DNA of 14,043 nt from Sphingopyxis sp. (lineage in GTDB: Bacteria > Pseudomonadota > Alphaproteobacteria > Sphingomonadales > Sphingomonadaceae). The notes below the pieces were generated by a model. The model did not search any database and had not been told where the DNA came from. It was given only the letters and a program-made list of their open reading frames with translations. The position numbers and the translations under genes were made by a program. Shown here piece after piece: positions 8,743 through 14,043 of this stretch; position 1 is the first letter of the stretch, and the number at the start of each line of letters is the position of its first letter. The stretch lies in contig JAHCKJ010000031.1 of assembly GCA_026125835.1 (NCBI GenBank), forward strand, positions 1 through 14,043, written 5' to 3'.

Positions 8743-9060
8743 ATGGCGAGCAAGATCAAGAAGGGTGACACCGTCGTCGTCCTGTCCGGCAAGGACAAGG
8801 GCAAGACCGGCGAAGTGACGCAGGCGCTGCCGAAGGACGGCAAGGTCGTCGTCGCGGGCGTCAACGTCATCACCCGCCACCGCAAGCCGACCCAGCAGAA
8901 CCCGCAGGGCGGCCTCGAGCGCAAGGAAGCGCCGCTGTTCGCGAGCAAGGTCGCGCTGGCCGATCCGAAGAGCGGCAAGCCGACTCGCGTGCGCTTTGAA
9001 ACCAAGGACGGCAAGAAGGTCCGCGTGGCCGTGAAGTCCGGGGAGACGATCAATGGCTGA
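8743..9060 (+). CDS. rplX: Large subunit ribosomal protein L24 (uL24)
   Basis: L24 initiates 50S assembly and lies near the tunnel exit. The 105 residues match E. coli (104). A KOW motif occupies about residues 7-25 (KGDTVVVLSGKDKGKTGEV), followed by VNVITRHRKPTQQNPQGG, typical of the family. The frame is open far upstream into rplN, but the true start is ATG 8743: it gives the canonical MASKIKKGD N-terminus, sits 2 nt after the rplN stop and has GGAGG (8728-8732) 10 nt upstream. The end overlaps rplE by 8 nt. Confidence 0.97.
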   Translation: MASKIKKGDTVVVLSGKDKGKTGEVTQALPKDGKVVVAGVNVITRHRKPTQQNPQGGLERKEAPLFASKVALADPKSGKPTRVRFETKDGKKVRVAVKSGETING

Positions 9061-9631
9061 CAATTACACCCCGCGCATGCGCAAGCGCTATGACGATGTG
9101 ATCGTCAAGGCGATGACCGAGAAATTCGGTTACAAGAATGCGATGGAAGTGCCGAAGATCGAAAAGATCACGCTCAACATGGGGGTCGGCGAAGCCACGC
9201 AGGACAAGAAGAAGGTCGAAGCGGCCGCTGCCGAGATGGAACTCATCGCCGGTCAGAAGCCCGTCGTGACCAAGGCCAAGAAATCGATCGCCCAGTTCAA
9301 GCTGCGCGAAGGCATGCCGATCGGTTGCAAGGTCACCCTGCGCCGCGAACGCATGTATGAATTTCTCGACCGGCTGATCACGATCGCCATGCCGCGCATC
9401 CGCGACTTTCGCGGCGTGTCGGCGACCAGCTTCGACGGCCGTGGCAACTATGCCATGGGCCTGAAAGAGCAGATCATCTTCCCCGAGATCAACTATGACC
9501 GCATCGACCAGGTGCGCGGCATGGACGTGATCGTCACCACCACCGCCCGTACGGACGAAGAGGCCCGCGAACTGCTCAAGCTGTTCGGCTTCCCATTCCC
9601 GATCGAAGCGCAGGAAAAGGAAGCCGCCTGA
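9053..9631 (+). CDS. rplE: Large subunit ribosomal protein L5 (uL5)
   Basis: L5 binds 5S rRNA with L18 and contacts P-site tRNA. The 192 residues are a little longer than E. coli's 179, through N- and C-terminal additions. Landmarks are PKIEKITLNMGVGEA (34-48), the region GQKPVVTKAKKSIAQFKLREG, RIRDFRGVSA and the ending LLKLFGFPFP. The start overlaps the rplX stop in ATGGCTGA (9053-9060), the same 8-nt arrangement as rplD/rplW; GGGGAG (9040-9045) lies 7 nt upstream. In E. coli, S8 represses the spc operon by binding mRNA near the rplE start; I could not identify an equivalent site by eye. A 49-nt gap with a hairpin follows. Confidence 0.98.
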   Translation: MADNYTPRMRKRYDDVIVKAMTEKFGYKNAMEVPKIEKITLNMGVGEATQDKKKVEAAAAEMELIAGQKPVVTKAKKSIAQFKLREGMPIGCKVTLRRERMYEFLDRLITIAMPRIRDFRGVSATSFDGRGNYAMGLKEQIIFPEINYDRIDQVRGMDVIVTTTARTDEEARELLKLFGFPFPIEAQEKEAA

Positions 9632-9650
9632 TCCCTCGGGACCAGGCAGG

Positions 9651-9670
9651 CTCTTTCAAGAAGGAAAGAG
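9651..9670 (+). promoter_or_regulatory. Hairpin covering the rpsN ribosome binding region
   Basis: CTCTTTC (9651-9657) pairs perfectly with GAAAGAG (9664-9670) around the loop AAGAAG. The right arm contains the only purine-rich Shine-Dalgarno-like stretch (AAGGAAAGAG, 9661-9670) upstream of the rpsN ATG at 9681. A folded stem would therefore hide the ribosome binding site. The stem is short and A/T-rich, so it may be only marginally stable; regulation is inference. Confidence 0.4.
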
Positions 9671-9680
9671 AACTTAAGTC

Positions 9681-9986
9681 ATGGCGAAACTGAGTTCGGT
9701 AAACAAGAACGAGCGTCGCAAGCAGCTGGTGAAGAAATATGCCGGCCGTTATGCGAAGCTGAAGGCGATTGCGGCGGACAGCTCGCTCGACGACAGCGAG
9801 CGTCTGATCGCGCGTCTGAAGATGGCGGAAATTCCGCGTAACGGAAACCCGACCCGCATCCGCAACCGGTGCGAGCTGACGGGGCGCCCGCGCGCTTATT
9901 ATCGCAAATTCCGGCTGTGCCGCGTGCAGCTCCGCGATCTGGCCAACAAGGGCCTGATCCCCGGTGTTGTGAAGTCGAGCTGGTAA
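9681..9986 (+). CDS. rpsN: Small subunit ribosomal protein S14 (uS14), zinc-free type
   Basis: S14 lies in the 30S head beside S3 and S10. The 101 residues equal the long C-minus form found in E. coli. The two CxxC pairs of the short zinc-binding form are absent; only C64 (NRCELTGRPR) and C80 (RKFRLCRV) remain. The start MAKLSSVNKNERRKQLVKKYA and the end KGLIPGVVKSSW are typical. The ribosome binding region is weak, about 11-15 nt upstream, and folded into a small hairpin. The preceding gap of 49 nt is one of the longer ones in this gene group. rpsH follows after 11 nt. Confidence 0.97.
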   Translation: MAKLSSVNKNERRKQLVKKYAGRYAKLKAIAADSSLDDSERLIARLKMAEIPRNGNPTRIRNRCELTGRPRAYYRKFRLCRVQLRDLANKGLIPGVVKSSW

Positions 9987-9997
9987 GGGACTAGAAG

Positions 9998-10402
9998 ATG
10001 GCAATGACCGATCCCCTGGGTGATATGCTCACCCGCATCCGCAACGGCCAGCAGGCGAAGAAGGACAGCGTCCTGACGCCGGCTTCGACGCTGCGCGTCC
10101 GTGTGCTCGATGTCCTCCAGCGCGAAGGCTATATCCGCGGCTACAGCGAAGAAGCGCTGGGTGCCAAGGGCCAGCACAAGGGCATCCGCATCGAGCTTAA
10201 GTATTTCGAGGGCCAGCCGGCGATCCGTCACGTGGCCCGCGTGTCCAAGCCGGGCCGCCGCATCTATTCGGGGTCGAAAGACCTGCCGATTGTGCGCAAC
10301 GGCCTGGGCATCACCATCGTGTCGACCCCGCGCGGCGTCCTCTCGGATGCCGAAGCCCGCGAGCATAATGTCGGCGGCGAAGTGCTGGCGGAGGTGTTCT
10401 GA
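9998..10402 (+). CDS. rpsH: Small subunit ribosomal protein S8 (uS8)
   Basis: S8 is a central-domain 16S rRNA binder and, in E. coli, the autogenous repressor of the spc operon. The 134 residues compare with 130 there. The start MAMTDPLGDMLTRIRNGQ and the C-terminal RNA-binding loop STPRGVLSDAEAR (109-121) plus GGEVLAEVF are the family signature. ATG 9998 is preferred over the in-frame ATG at 10004 because AAGGGA (9985-9990) is 7 nt upstream and the N-terminus aligns with the family. The TGA stop shares its last base with the rplF ATG (TGATG, 10400-10404). Confidence 0.98.
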   Translation: MAMTDPLGDMLTRIRNGQQAKKDSVLTPASTLRVRVLDVLQREGYIRGYSEEALGAKGQHKGIRIELKYFEGQPAIRHVARVSKPGRRIYSGSKDLPIVRNGLGITIVSTPRGVLSDAEAREHNVGGEVLAEVF

Positions 10403-10935
10403 TGTCGCGCATTGGTAAAAAGGCTGTGGAGATGCCGAGCGGCGTCACCGCCGCGATCGACGGCGGCCAGCTGTCGGTCAAGGGTCCGAAGGGCACGCTC
10501 GCGATGCCGCTGTCCGACAACATCAAATATGAGGTTGGCGACGGCAGCATCTCGGTGCAGCCCGCGAACGACACGCGTGAAGCGCGCGCCTTCTGGGGCA
10601 TGCAGCGGACATTGGTACAGAATTTGGTCACCGGTGTGACCGAAGGCTTCACCAAGGTGCTCGAAATCACCGGTGTCGGCTATCGTGCCAACTCGCAGGG
10701 CAAGACCTTGAAGCTGCAGCTCGGCTACAGCCATGATGTCGATTTCGCGGTGCCCGAAGGCATCGAGATCAAGACGCCGGACAATACGACGATCGAGATC
10801 AGCGGCATCGACAAGCAGAAGGTCGGCCAGGTCGCGGCGGAAATCCGTCGCTGGCGCAAGCCGGAGCCCTACAAGGGCAAGGGCATCAAATATCGCGGCG
10901 AGTACATCTTCCGCAAAGAAGGCAAGAAGAAGTAA
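10402..10935 (+). CDS. rplF: Large subunit ribosomal protein L6 (uL6)
   Basis: L6 binds 23S rRNA near the sarcin-ricin loop, close to the factor-binding site used by EF-Tu and EF-G. The 177 residues equal E. coli. Two tandem L6 folds are visible: the first from SRIGKKAVEMPSGV through VKGPKGTL, the second around EITGVGYRANSQGK (about 90-103). The C-terminal signature RRWRKPEPYKGKGIKYRGE (151-169) is intact. GGAGG (10390-10394), inside rpsH, is 7 nt from the ATG, and the 1-nt overlap with rpsH suggests translational coupling. rplR begins 3 nt after the stop. Confidence 0.98.
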   Translation: MSRIGKKAVEMPSGVTAAIDGGQLSVKGPKGTLAMPLSDNIKYEVGDGSISVQPANDTREARAFWGMQRTLVQNLVTGVTEGFTKVLEITGVGYRANSQGKTLKLQLGYSHDVDFAVPEGIEIKTPDNTTIEISGIDKQKVGQVAAEIRRWRKPEPYKGKGIKYRGEYIFRKEGKKK

Positions 10936-10938
10936 GCC

Positions 10939-11292
10939 ATGGCACATCTTACGCAATTCGAAAAACGCCGCCAGCGCGTCCGTACCGCCCTTCGCCAGCG
11001 CGCCGCCGGGCGTCCGCGCCTGTCGGTGCACCGTTCGGGCCGCCACATCTATGCGCAGCTCATCGATGACGCCGTCGGCACCACGCTGGTCGCGGCCTCG
11101 ACGCTCGACAAGGATGTCCGCGGCAAGACCGGCGCGACCACCGCGGCGGCTGCCGACGTCGGCAAGCGCCTCGCCGCTGCCGCCAAGAAGGCGGGCGTGA
11201 CGCAGGTCGTGTTCGATCGCGGCGGCTTCCTGTTCCACGGGCGCATCAAGGCGCTGGCCGACGCGGCACGCGAAGGCGGATTGGAGTTCTAA
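10939..11292 (+). CDS. rplR: Large subunit ribosomal protein L18 (uL18)
   Basis: L18 binds 5S rRNA and brings it to the 50S central protuberance with L5. The 117 residues equal E. coli. The basic N-terminal tail (FEKRRQRVRTALRQRAAGRPRL) precedes LSVHRSGRHIYAQLIDD, a classic signature. AAAKKAGVTQVVFDRGGFLFHGRIKALADAAREGGL closes the protein. The Shine-Dalgarno is only the A/G-rich end of rplF. The gene is spaced 3 nt from rplF and 2 nt from rpsE. Confidence 0.97.
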   Translation: MAHLTQFEKRRQRVRTALRQRAAGRPRLSVHRSGRHIYAQLIDDAVGTTLVAASTLDKDVRGKTGATTAAAADVGKRLAAAAKKAGVTQVVFDRGGFLFHGRIKALADAAREGGLEF

Positions 11293-11294
11293 TC

Positions 11295-11990
11295 ATGGCA
11301 GACGAAATTCAGAACGCCGAAGGCGCCCCCGAGGCAGCCACCGAGGGCCAGGCTCCGCGCCGCGGCCGTGGCGGCGGCCGCGACGGCGGTCGTGGCGGAC
11401 GTGACGGTGGCCGTGGCCGCCGCGACGACCGTCGCCCCCGCGACGAAGAAGGCGGCGAAGAGCTGATCGAAAAGCTCGTCCACATCAACCGCGTCTCGAA
11501 AACCGTCAAGGGCGGCAAGCGCTTCGGTTTCGCTGCGCTCGTCGTCGTCGGCGACGGCAAGGGCCGCGCAGGTTTCGGTCATGGCAAGGCGCGCGAAGTG
11601 CCCGAAGCCATTTCGAAGGCGACCGCTGCTGCCAAAAAGGCGATGATCCGCGTTCCGCTGCGCGACGGCCGTACGCTGCACCACGATGGCCGCGGCCATT
11701 TCGGCGCCGGCCTCGTCACCGTCCGCTCGGCACCCGCCGGGACCGGCATCATCGCCGGTGGTCCGATGCGCGCCGTGTTCGAATCGCTGGGCGTGGCCGA
11801 CGTGGTGACCAAGTCGAACGGCACCTCGAACCCCTATAACATGATCCGCGCGACCTTCGAGGCGCTCGGCGAACAGACCAGCCCCAAGTCGGTCGCGCAG
11901 CGTCGCGGCAAGAAGGTGTCGGATCTGATCAAGCGCGGCGGTGCATCCGACCGCGCAGCCGAAGCCGAAGCCGCGGCGGTGACGGAGTAA
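11295..11990 (+). CDS. rpsE: Small subunit ribosomal protein S5 (uS5) with Arg/Gly-rich N-terminal extension
   Basis: S5 acts in decoding fidelity and at the mRNA entry site. It has 231 residues against 167 in E. coli. The conserved S5 body starts at about residue 55 (EELIEKLVHINRVSKTVKGGKRF) and continues with VGDGKGRAGFGHGKAREVPEAI, LRDGRTLHHDGRGHFGAG and APAGTGIIAGGPMRAVFE. Before it comes an acidic start (1-18), then an extension at about 22-49 made almost wholly of Arg, Gly and Asp with GGRD-like repeats; the extension is probably disordered and RNA-binding. The C-terminus adds an Ala/Glu tail. TGGAG (11282-11286) lies 8 nt before the ATG. Extended S5 proteins are known in alphaproteobacteria; the RGG-like composition is noteworthy. 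Confidence 0.97.
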   Translation: MADEIQNAEGAPEAATEGQAPRRGRGGGRDGGRGGRDGGRGRRDDRRPRDEEGGEELIEKLVHINRVSKTVKGGKRFGFAALVVVGDGKGRAGFGHGKAREVPEAISKATAAAKKAMIRVPLRDGRTLHHDGRGHFGAGLVTVRSAPAGTGIIAGGPMRAVFESLGVADVVTKSNGTSNPYNMIRATFEALGEQTSPKSVAQRRGKKVSDLIKRGGASDRAAEAEAAAVTE

Positions 11991-11994
11991 GACG

Positions 11995-12180
11995 ATGGCC
12001 GACAAGAAGATCAAGATCCGCCAGATCGGTTCGCCGATCCGTCGTCCCAAGGGCCAGCGCGCCATCCTGACCGGGCTTGGCCTGGGCAAGATGCACCGCG
12101 AGGTCGAACTGGTCGACACCCCGGAAGTGCGCGGCATGATCCGCAAGCTGCCGCATATGGTGGAAGTCGTCGAGGGCTGA
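11995..12180 (+). CDS. rpmD: Large subunit ribosomal protein L30 (uL30)
   Basis: L30 is a small peripheral 50S protein found in many but not all bacteria. The 61 residues match the family (59 in E. coli). IKIRQIGSPIRRPKGQRAILTGLGLGKMHREVELVDTPEV contains the usual signature, here split by the conserved GLGL turn, and the end IRKLPHMVEVVEG is typical. GGAG (11984-11987) is 7 nt upstream of the ATG. It ends directly against the start of a DUF1737-type gene, where rplO would be expected. Confidence 0.96.
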   Translation: MADKKIKIRQIGSPIRRPKGQRAILTGLGLGKMHREVELVDTPEVRGMIRKLPHMVEVVEG

Positions 12181-12387
12181 ATGAAGCTCTACCGCCTGTT
12201 GACCGGTCCCGATGACGCCGCCTTTTGCGCGCGCGTCGAGGGACTGCTCAACCGGGGGTGGCAACTTCACGGCAGCCCGTCGATCACCTGCGTCGACGGT
12301 CGGGGCTATGTTGCCCAGGCCATCGTGATGGACAAGGCCGGGGCATACCCCGGCTTTCAGCCGTCGAGTGAAATCGAACCGGACTAG
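12181..12387 (+). CDS. Small DUF1737-type protein inserted between rpmD and rplO
   Basis: This 68-residue protein has no known function. Its first half (MKLYRLLTGPDDAAFCARVE, then LLNRGWQLHGSP) resembles, from memory, the DUF1737 family: an N-terminal YxLLTGxDDxxFC pattern, a conserved Trp (W27) in GW, and a GSPS turn followed by a short beta-rich segment. There is no signal peptide or membrane segment, so it is probably cytoplasmic. The ATG abuts the rpmD stop with no spacer (TGA at 12178-12180). GAGGG (12172-12176), inside rpmD, gives a ribosome binding site only 4 nt away, so translation is probably coupled to rpmD. GC content and codon use look like the neighbours, so recent transfer is not suggested. 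The C-terminal 15 residues look flexible. Coding status is well supported; function is unknown. Confidence 0.82.
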   Translation: MKLYRLLTGPDDAAFCARVEGLLNRGWQLHGSPSITCVDGRGYVAQAIVMDKAGAYPGFQPSSEIEPD

Positions 12388-12441
12388 TCCCAGATCGGAC
12401 AGGGCGGTTCCCAGCGCGAACAAAGCGAAAGCGAGTGCAGA

Positions 12442-12966
12442 ATGACGATCAAGCTTAACGAACTTCGTGACAACGCCGGTGCCCGCAAGGGCCGGATGCG
12501 GGTCGGCCGCGGTATCGGCTCGGGCAAGGGCAAGACCGCCGGACGCGGCCAAAAGGGCCAGAAGGCCCGCAGCGGCGTCGCGATCAACGGCTTCGAGGGC
12601 GGTCAGATGCCGCTCCACATGCGCATTCCGAAGCGCGGCTTCAACAATATCTTCGGCAAGGATTTTGCCATCGTCAATCTGGGCATGATCCAGAAGCTGG
12701 TCGATGCGAAGAAGCTCGATGCCAAGAAGACGGTCGATCACGCCGCGCTCAAGGCCGCCGGCGTTGCCCGCGGCGGCAAGGACGGCGTCCGCCTGCTTGC
12801 CAAGGGCGAACTCACCGCCAAGCTGACCTTTGCGGTTGCCGGTGCGTCGAAGGGCGCGATCGAAGCGGTCGAAAAGGCTGGCGGCAAGGTCGAGCTTCCC
12901 GAAGTCAAGGAAGCGGCGCCCGAAGGCAAGAAGGCCCAGCGCCGCGCCAAGGCGAAGGCGGAATAA
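12442..12966 (+). CDS. rplO: Large subunit ribosomal protein L15 (uL15)
   Basis: L15 is a late 50S assembly protein. The 174 residues exceed E. coli's 144. The N-terminal MTIKLNELRDNAGARKGRMRVGRGIGSGKGKTAGRGQKGQKARSG, rich in Gly and basic residues, is diagnostic, and GFEGGQMPLHMRIPKRGFNN follows. The domain closes with GASKGAIEAVEKAGGKVELPE, and a charged Lys/Ala/Glu tail of about 25 residues accounts for part of the extra length. No good Shine-Dalgarno is visible before the ATG (only GCGAGTGCAG), unlike most genes here. A 54-nt gap after the DUF1737 gene precedes it; that gap holds nothing I recognise. Confidence 0.97.
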   Translation: MTIKLNELRDNAGARKGRMRVGRGIGSGKGKTAGRGQKGQKARSGVAINGFEGGQMPLHMRIPKRGFNNIFGKDFAIVNLGMIQKLVDAKKLDAKKTVDHAALKAAGVARGGKDGVRLLAKGELTAKLTFAVAGASKGAIEAVEKAGGKVELPEVKEAAPEGKKAQRRAKAKAE

Positions 12967-12969
12967 TCA

Positions 12970-13007
12970 GACAAGGGGCGGCCCCGCGCAGGGACCGCCC
13001 CTTTGTC
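12970..13007 (+). terminator. Strong GC hairpin after rplO, possible attenuator or terminator
   Basis: AAGGGGCGG (12973-12981) pairs with CCGCCCCTT (12995-13003). After one C/A mismatch, CCC (12983-12985) pairs with GGG (12991-12993) around the loop GCGCA. The outer GAC/GTC (12970-12972 with 13005-13007) extends it past one bulged T. Only TTTG follows on the 3' side, so the T tract is short. It sits 4 nt after the rplO stop, the normal place for a transcript end. It may terminate or attenuate the spc transcript before secY. Confidence 0.55.
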
Positions 13008-13092
13008 GTTCGACGATCATCGGTTTCCCGTTCGACATGAACGGATGTGCGGCCCGCGCCGACGGGTTGCGTTGCAAAATAGGCCTTTCCCC

Positions 13093-13121
13093 TTGCGCTT
13101 CGTGACCGGCGAACGCACATA
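13093..13121 (+). promoter_or_regulatory. Weak candidate promoter upstream of secY
   Basis: TTGCGC (13093-13098) and CACATA (13116-13121) are separated by 17 nt and lie about 50 nt before the secY ATG, behind the hairpin that follows rplO. The first hexamer resembles the alphaproteobacterial -35 consensus TTGAC; the second is a poor -10. The 206-nt gap makes an own promoter for secY and downstream genes plausible, but the sequence evidence is thin. Confidence 0.25.
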
Positions 13122-13172
13122 GGCGCCGGGTCGCGGGGGGCGCGGTCCGGAATATCCTCGAGGAAAACACCC

Positions 13173-14043
13173 ATGGCCTCTCGCGCCGACCAGTTTGCTT
13201 CCAACCTCAATTTCTCGAAATTCGGTCAGGCGACCGAACTCAAGAACCGCATCTGGTTCACGATCGGCGCGCTGATCGTGTTTCGTTTCCTGTCGTTCGT
13301 GCCGCTGCCCGGCATCGATCCGGTCGCGCTGTCGACGCTGTACAGCCAGGCCGCTTCGGGCGGCGTCCTCGACATCTTCAACACTTTCTCGGGCGGCAGC
13401 CTGGAGCGCATGAGCATCATCGCGCTCGGCGTGATGCCCTATATTACGGCGTCGATCGTCGTGCAGCTGGCGGCGGCGCTCTCGCCGACGCTCGCCGCGC
13501 TCAAGAAAGAGGGCGAAAGCGGGCGCAAGAAGCTCAATCAATACACCCGCTACGGCACCGTGTTCCTCACCGCGATCCAGGGCTATTTCATTGCCGTCGG
13601 GCTCGAAACGCTGGGCGCCAGCCAGGGTATTGCCGCGGTCGTCGACCCCGGCATGATGTTCCGCGTCGGCGCGGTCATTTCGATTGTCGGCGGCACCTTG
13701 TTCCTGATGTGGCTCGGCGAACAAATCACCGCGCGCGGGATCGGCAACGGCGTGTCGCTGATCATCATGGCGGGCATCCTCGCGCAGTTGCCGCGCAGCT
13801 TTTCGCAGATGTTCACGCAGGTCCGCGAAGGGTCGATGGGCGGCGGTGTAGTTGTTGCGGTCCTTGTCGGTGCGGTCGCGATCATCGCCTTCATCAGCTT
13901 CATGGAACGCGCCCAGCGCCGCGTGCTGGTGCAATATCCCAAGCGCGCGACGCAGCGCGGGGTGATGCAGGCCGACCGCAGCCACCTGCCGCTGAAGGTC
14001 AACATCGCGGGCGTGATTCCGCCGATTTTCGCATCGTCGCTGC
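13173..14043 (+). CDS. secY: Preprotein translocase subunit SecY, 5' portion (3' end outside window)
   Basis: SecY is the central channel of the Sec machinery in the inner membrane. The frame stays open from ATG 13173 to the window edge, giving 290 residues of about 440-450. Hydrophobic segments lie near residues 27-46 (TM1), 80-100 (TM2), 127-146 (TM3), 163-181 (TM4), 193-206 (TM5) and 223-244 (TM6). TM7 begins near 275 (VNIAGVIPPIFASS). Family signatures are FSGGSLERMSIIALGVMPYI (72-91, the plug/TM2 region), KKEGESGR (111-118), and GEQITARGIGNG (182-193). GAGGA (13160-13164) lies 8 nt before the ATG. A 206-nt gap with a hairpin separates it from rplO. It is not truncated internally. Confidence 0.97.
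   Translation, partial: MASRADQFASNLNFSKFGQATELKNRIWFTIGALIVFRFLSFVPLPGIDPVALSTLYSQAASGGVLDIFNTFSGGSLERMSIIALGVMPYITASIVVQLAAALSPTLAALKKEGESGRKKLNQYTRYGTVFLTAIQGYFIAVGLETLGASQGIAAVVDPGMMFRVGAVISIVGGTLFLMWLGEQITARGIGNGVSLIIMAGILAQLPRSFSQMFTQVREGSMGGGVVVAVLVGAVAIIAFISFMERAQRRVLVQYPKRATQRGVMQADRSHLPLKVNIAGVIPPIFASSL

Noticed and set aside
10264..11238. 324-codon minus-strand frame opposite rpsH, rplF and rplR
   Set aside because: Antisense shadow of three certain ribosomal genes; no domain recognised.
13017..13985. 322-codon minus-strand frame opposite secY
   Set aside because: It is rich in Arg, Asp and His, as expected from the complement of a GC-rich membrane-protein gene. SecY is unambiguous on the + strand.

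Overview
This window is the translation-gene core of a bacterial chromosome: the end of the str operon, followed by the S10 and spc ribosomal-protein operons, ending inside secY. Every gene is on the + strand. High GC, long uninterrupted shadow reading frames, and the protein sequences all point to an alphaproteobacterium, most likely a sphingomonad. The S5 Arg/Gly-rich N-terminus and Ala/acidic tails on L3, S17 and L15 suggest a Sphingopyxis-like genus. That placement is from memory of the family and was not searched.

Layout. 1-1366: 3' part of fusA (EF-G). 1486-2679: tuf (EF-Tu). 2829-3140: rpsJ (S10). 3439-8312: rplC, rplD, rplW, rplB, rpsS, rplV, rpsC, rplP, rpmC, rpsQ. 8372-12180: rplN, rplX, rplE, rpsN, rpsH, rplF, rplR, rpsE, rpmD. 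12181-12387: a small DUF1737-type gene. 12442-12966: rplO. 13173-end: secY, cut by the window edge. Apart from the DUF1737 gene, gene order matches the classic bacterial order.

From rplC to rpmD the genes are tightly packed, with gaps of a few bases to about 60. There are 1-nt overlaps (rpsS/rplV, rpsH/rplF) and 8-nt overlaps (rplD/rplW, rplX/rplE), which fit one long, translationally coupled transcript. The unexplained sequence is confined to a few gaps: fusA-tuf (119 nt), tuf-rpsJ (149 nt), rpsJ-rplC (298 nt), rplE-rpsN (49 nt) and rplO-secY (206 nt). All of these contain inverted repeats. The rpsJ-rplC gap is the most striking: three perfect or near-perfect hairpins with GAAA, TTCG and GCGA tetraloops follow one another within 70 nt, with more stem-loops behind them.

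How it works together: EF-G and EF-Tu drive elongation; the r-proteins build both subunits, including the peptide-exit tunnel (L4, L22, L23, L24, L29) and the 5S particle (L5, L18); SecY receives exported nascent chains. I found no mobile element, CRISPR array, tRNA, rRNA, phage gene or defence system. No new multi-gene system is evident. The best leads are the DUF1737 gene inside the spc operon and the structured RNA leaders.
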